From assembly GCF_036038375.1 (NCBI RefSeq), contig NZ_CP107935.1, positions 7,316,001 through 7,380,000 on the forward strand: a stretch of DNA of 64,000 nucleotides, given 5' to 3'. A program made the translations under genes and the position numbers. Below the pieces are notes generated by a model that saw only the letters and a list, made by a program, of their open reading frames with translations, did not search any database and was not told the origin of the DNA. This document shows, piece after piece, positions 62,971 through 64,000 of this stretch. This DNA is from Streptomyces sp. NBC_00414. GTDB lineage: Bacteria > Actinomycetota > Actinomycetes > Streptomycetales > Streptomycetaceae. Each line of letters starts with the position of its first letter. The first letter of the stretch is position 1.

Positions 62971-63324
62971 GATCCGCCTCCGGTGGGCACCCTCGCCCCC
63001 TTGGTGATCCGCGTACGTCGTTCTGTCCCGTACGTCTCATAGGTGCCGGACGCGCCAAGAGCAACACATGGTCGTCTTGCCCGACTTGGCGAAACCTTCA
63101 CGCAACGTAGTGTCAAGAGAGCGTTACTGCACGTGAGTTGATTGTAAAGAATACGACCGGTGACCGAGATTTTTCCGGTGAGGATTTGAACTGATCACAG
63201 GGTGGTCACTAGGGTCAGGCCTCGAACCTTCGCTCGGGTGATCACTCATTGGGAGTGACGGTGGAGGGGCACCGCCGACCGGCGTCTTCGGTGGGCGGCT
63301 GAGGTAATGAAGGAGCTCGCCTCC
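62971..63324 (+). promoter_or_regulatory. NlpC/P60 gene control region
   Basis: Gene-free. A CGCCAAG ... CTTGGCG dyad (about 63052-63090) may end the NYN transcript. An AT-rich patch around 63135-63160 and a strong promoter, TTGAAC (63186-63191)-18 bp-TAGGGT (63210-63215), follow. Between the boxes lies TGATCAC-AGG-GTGGTCA, an imperfect operator-like dyad. The leader from about 63222 to 63324 contains a GGGAGTGACGGTGGAGGGG stretch but no riboswitch I recognise. Confidence 0.5.
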
Positions 63325-64000
63325 GTGGCGTCCCACCGTCGACCGAAGCAGCCGAGCCGCACCCGTGTGACCGTGCTCACCACTGCTGCCGCCGCTGCCG
63401 TTGCCCTCAGCTCGCAGGCGGCCAACGCCGCGCCCAGCGAGAAGCCCAGCAAGGACGAGGTCAAGGCCAAGGTCGACAAGCTCTACGAAGAGGTGGAGCG
63501 CGCCACCGACAAGGCCAACGGCGCCGAGGAGAAGCAGGAGAAGCTGGAGAAGGAGATCGACACTCTCCAGGACCAGGTCGCCCGCGGCCAGGACGATCTC
63601 AACACCATGCGCGACAGCCTCGGCCTGATGGCCAGCTCCCAGTACCGGACGGGCGCGATCGACCCCTCCGTGCAGCTCTTCCTCTCCTCGGACCCGGACG
63701 ACTACCTCGACAAGGCGTCCACCATCGACCAGCTGAGCTCCCAGCAGGTCGAGGCGCTGAAGAAGGTCCAGGACAAGCAGCGCGTCCTCGCCCAGCAGCG
63801 TGAGGAAGCGGCCGGCAAGCTCAAGGAGCTCTCCGACACCCGCAAGACCCTGGGCAAGAAGAAGAAGGAAGTCCAGAGCAAGCTCGCCGACGCGCAGAAG
63901 CTGCTCAACAGCCTGACCGCCGCGGAGAAGGCGTCCATCACCGCCGCCGACCAGCGCGCCAGTCGTGACGCCGGCGACCGCATCGATCTCGGCAACGAGG
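63325..64000 (+). CDS. secreted NlpC/P60-family peptidoglycan hydrolase, N-terminal part
   Basis: The first 225 codons are in the window; the 3' end is cut. GTG 63325 (MASHRRPKQPSRTR) has AGGAG 9 nt upstream. A signal peptide (VTVLTTAAAAAVALSSQAANA, cleaved about residue 36) is followed by a long coiled coil (about 45-215, EEKQEKLEKEIDTLQDQVAR and similar). This is the N-terminal layout of RipA-like NlpC/P60 endopeptidases that cleave stem peptides during division; the catalytic domain lies beyond the edge. Family call is by architecture and conserved gene order. Confidence 0.88.
   Translation, partial: MASHRRPKQPSRTRVTVLTTAAAAAVALSSQAANAAPSEKPSKDEVKAKVDKLYEEVERATDKANGAEEKQEKLEKEIDTLQDQVARGQDDLNTMRDSLGLMASSQYRTGAIDPSVQLFLSSDPDDYLDKASTIDQLSSQQVEALKKVQDKQRVLAQQREEAAGKLKELSDTRKTLGKKKKEVQSKLADAQKLLNSLTAAEKASITAADQRASRDAGDRIDLGNE

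Noticed and set aside
63000-63324. c-di-AMP (ydaO) riboswitch before the NlpC/P60 gene
   Set aside because: These are common before such genes in Streptomyces, but the conserved core elements are not visible here.

Overview
The window is chromosomal DNA of a Streptomyces-type actinomycete. Base composition is very GC-rich, GTG starts are common, many genes lack a Shine-Dalgarno sequence, and gene products match Streptomyces core families. Gene order (DUF4191 protein, lipA/lipB, E2/E3, pepA, cobS/cobT, erpA, adenosine-kinase-like gene, ctaC, ctaE-qcrCAB, NlpC/P60) is the conserved actinobacterial order that I recall from the S. coelicolor SCO2136-SCO2196 and M. tuberculosis Rv2190c-Rv2220 regions. 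That comparison is from memory and was not computed. There is no prophage, insertion sequence, CRISPR array, tRNA or rRNA. This is core chromosome, not an island.

Layout. 1-2707: DUF4191 protein start, a small conserved protein, lipA and lipB (lipoate synthesis). 2994-14054: accessory and regulatory genes: a TPR-type regulator, a flavin oxidoreductase, an epimerase, GNAT, TetR, a MarP-like membrane protease, a peptidoglycan amidase, DUF4240, an SDR and a WYL regulator. 14276-23521: aceE, a GntR regulator, the dihydrolipoyl acyltransferase E2, lpdA and pepA. With lipA/lipB this supplies most of the 2-oxoacid dehydrogenase machinery. 23860-31361: cobS, cobT and cobU for late cobalamin assembly, interleaved with two membrane proteins and a methyltransferase. 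31589-37128: small proteins, a methyltransferase/DUF3043 pair, pspA with its partner, and a two-component system. 37129-42184: an RND transporter, nadA and an ErpA-type Fe-S carrier. 42335-47091: a membrane-anchored protein, a small protein, a PfkB kinase and a cysteine desulfurase-TusA fusion. 47487-56952: aerobic respiration (ctaC-ctaD-ctaF, then ctaE-qcrC-qcrA-qcrB), with an L,D-transpeptidase and a lone receiver protein between. 57069-64000: trpD, a SAM-IV riboswitch controlling a hexapeptide ORF and a class-V aminotransferase, a lone RAM-domain protein, rhomboid, a zinc-ribbon protein, a NYN protein and a secreted NlpC/P60 protein cut by the window edge.

Intergenic DNA carries two dispersed repeat families. 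Family 1 has core GGGGCGCGGGGAACNGCGC with about 30 copies. Two inverted copies often form a perfect hairpin between convergent genes. Family 2 is a longer composite with core GTCCTCAAACGCCGGAC, seen as large inverted repeats at 1715-1910 and about 23690-23850.

Most notable signals are the SAM-IV riboswitch with mutually exclusive downstream stems and a six-codon ORF, a 21-bp perfect palindrome over the ctaE start, interleaved dyads between nadA and erpA, a probable CTG start codon, and a recurring TAnnnT box 6-8 nt upstream of start codons that lack Shine-Dalgarno sequences (probable leaderless mRNAs).
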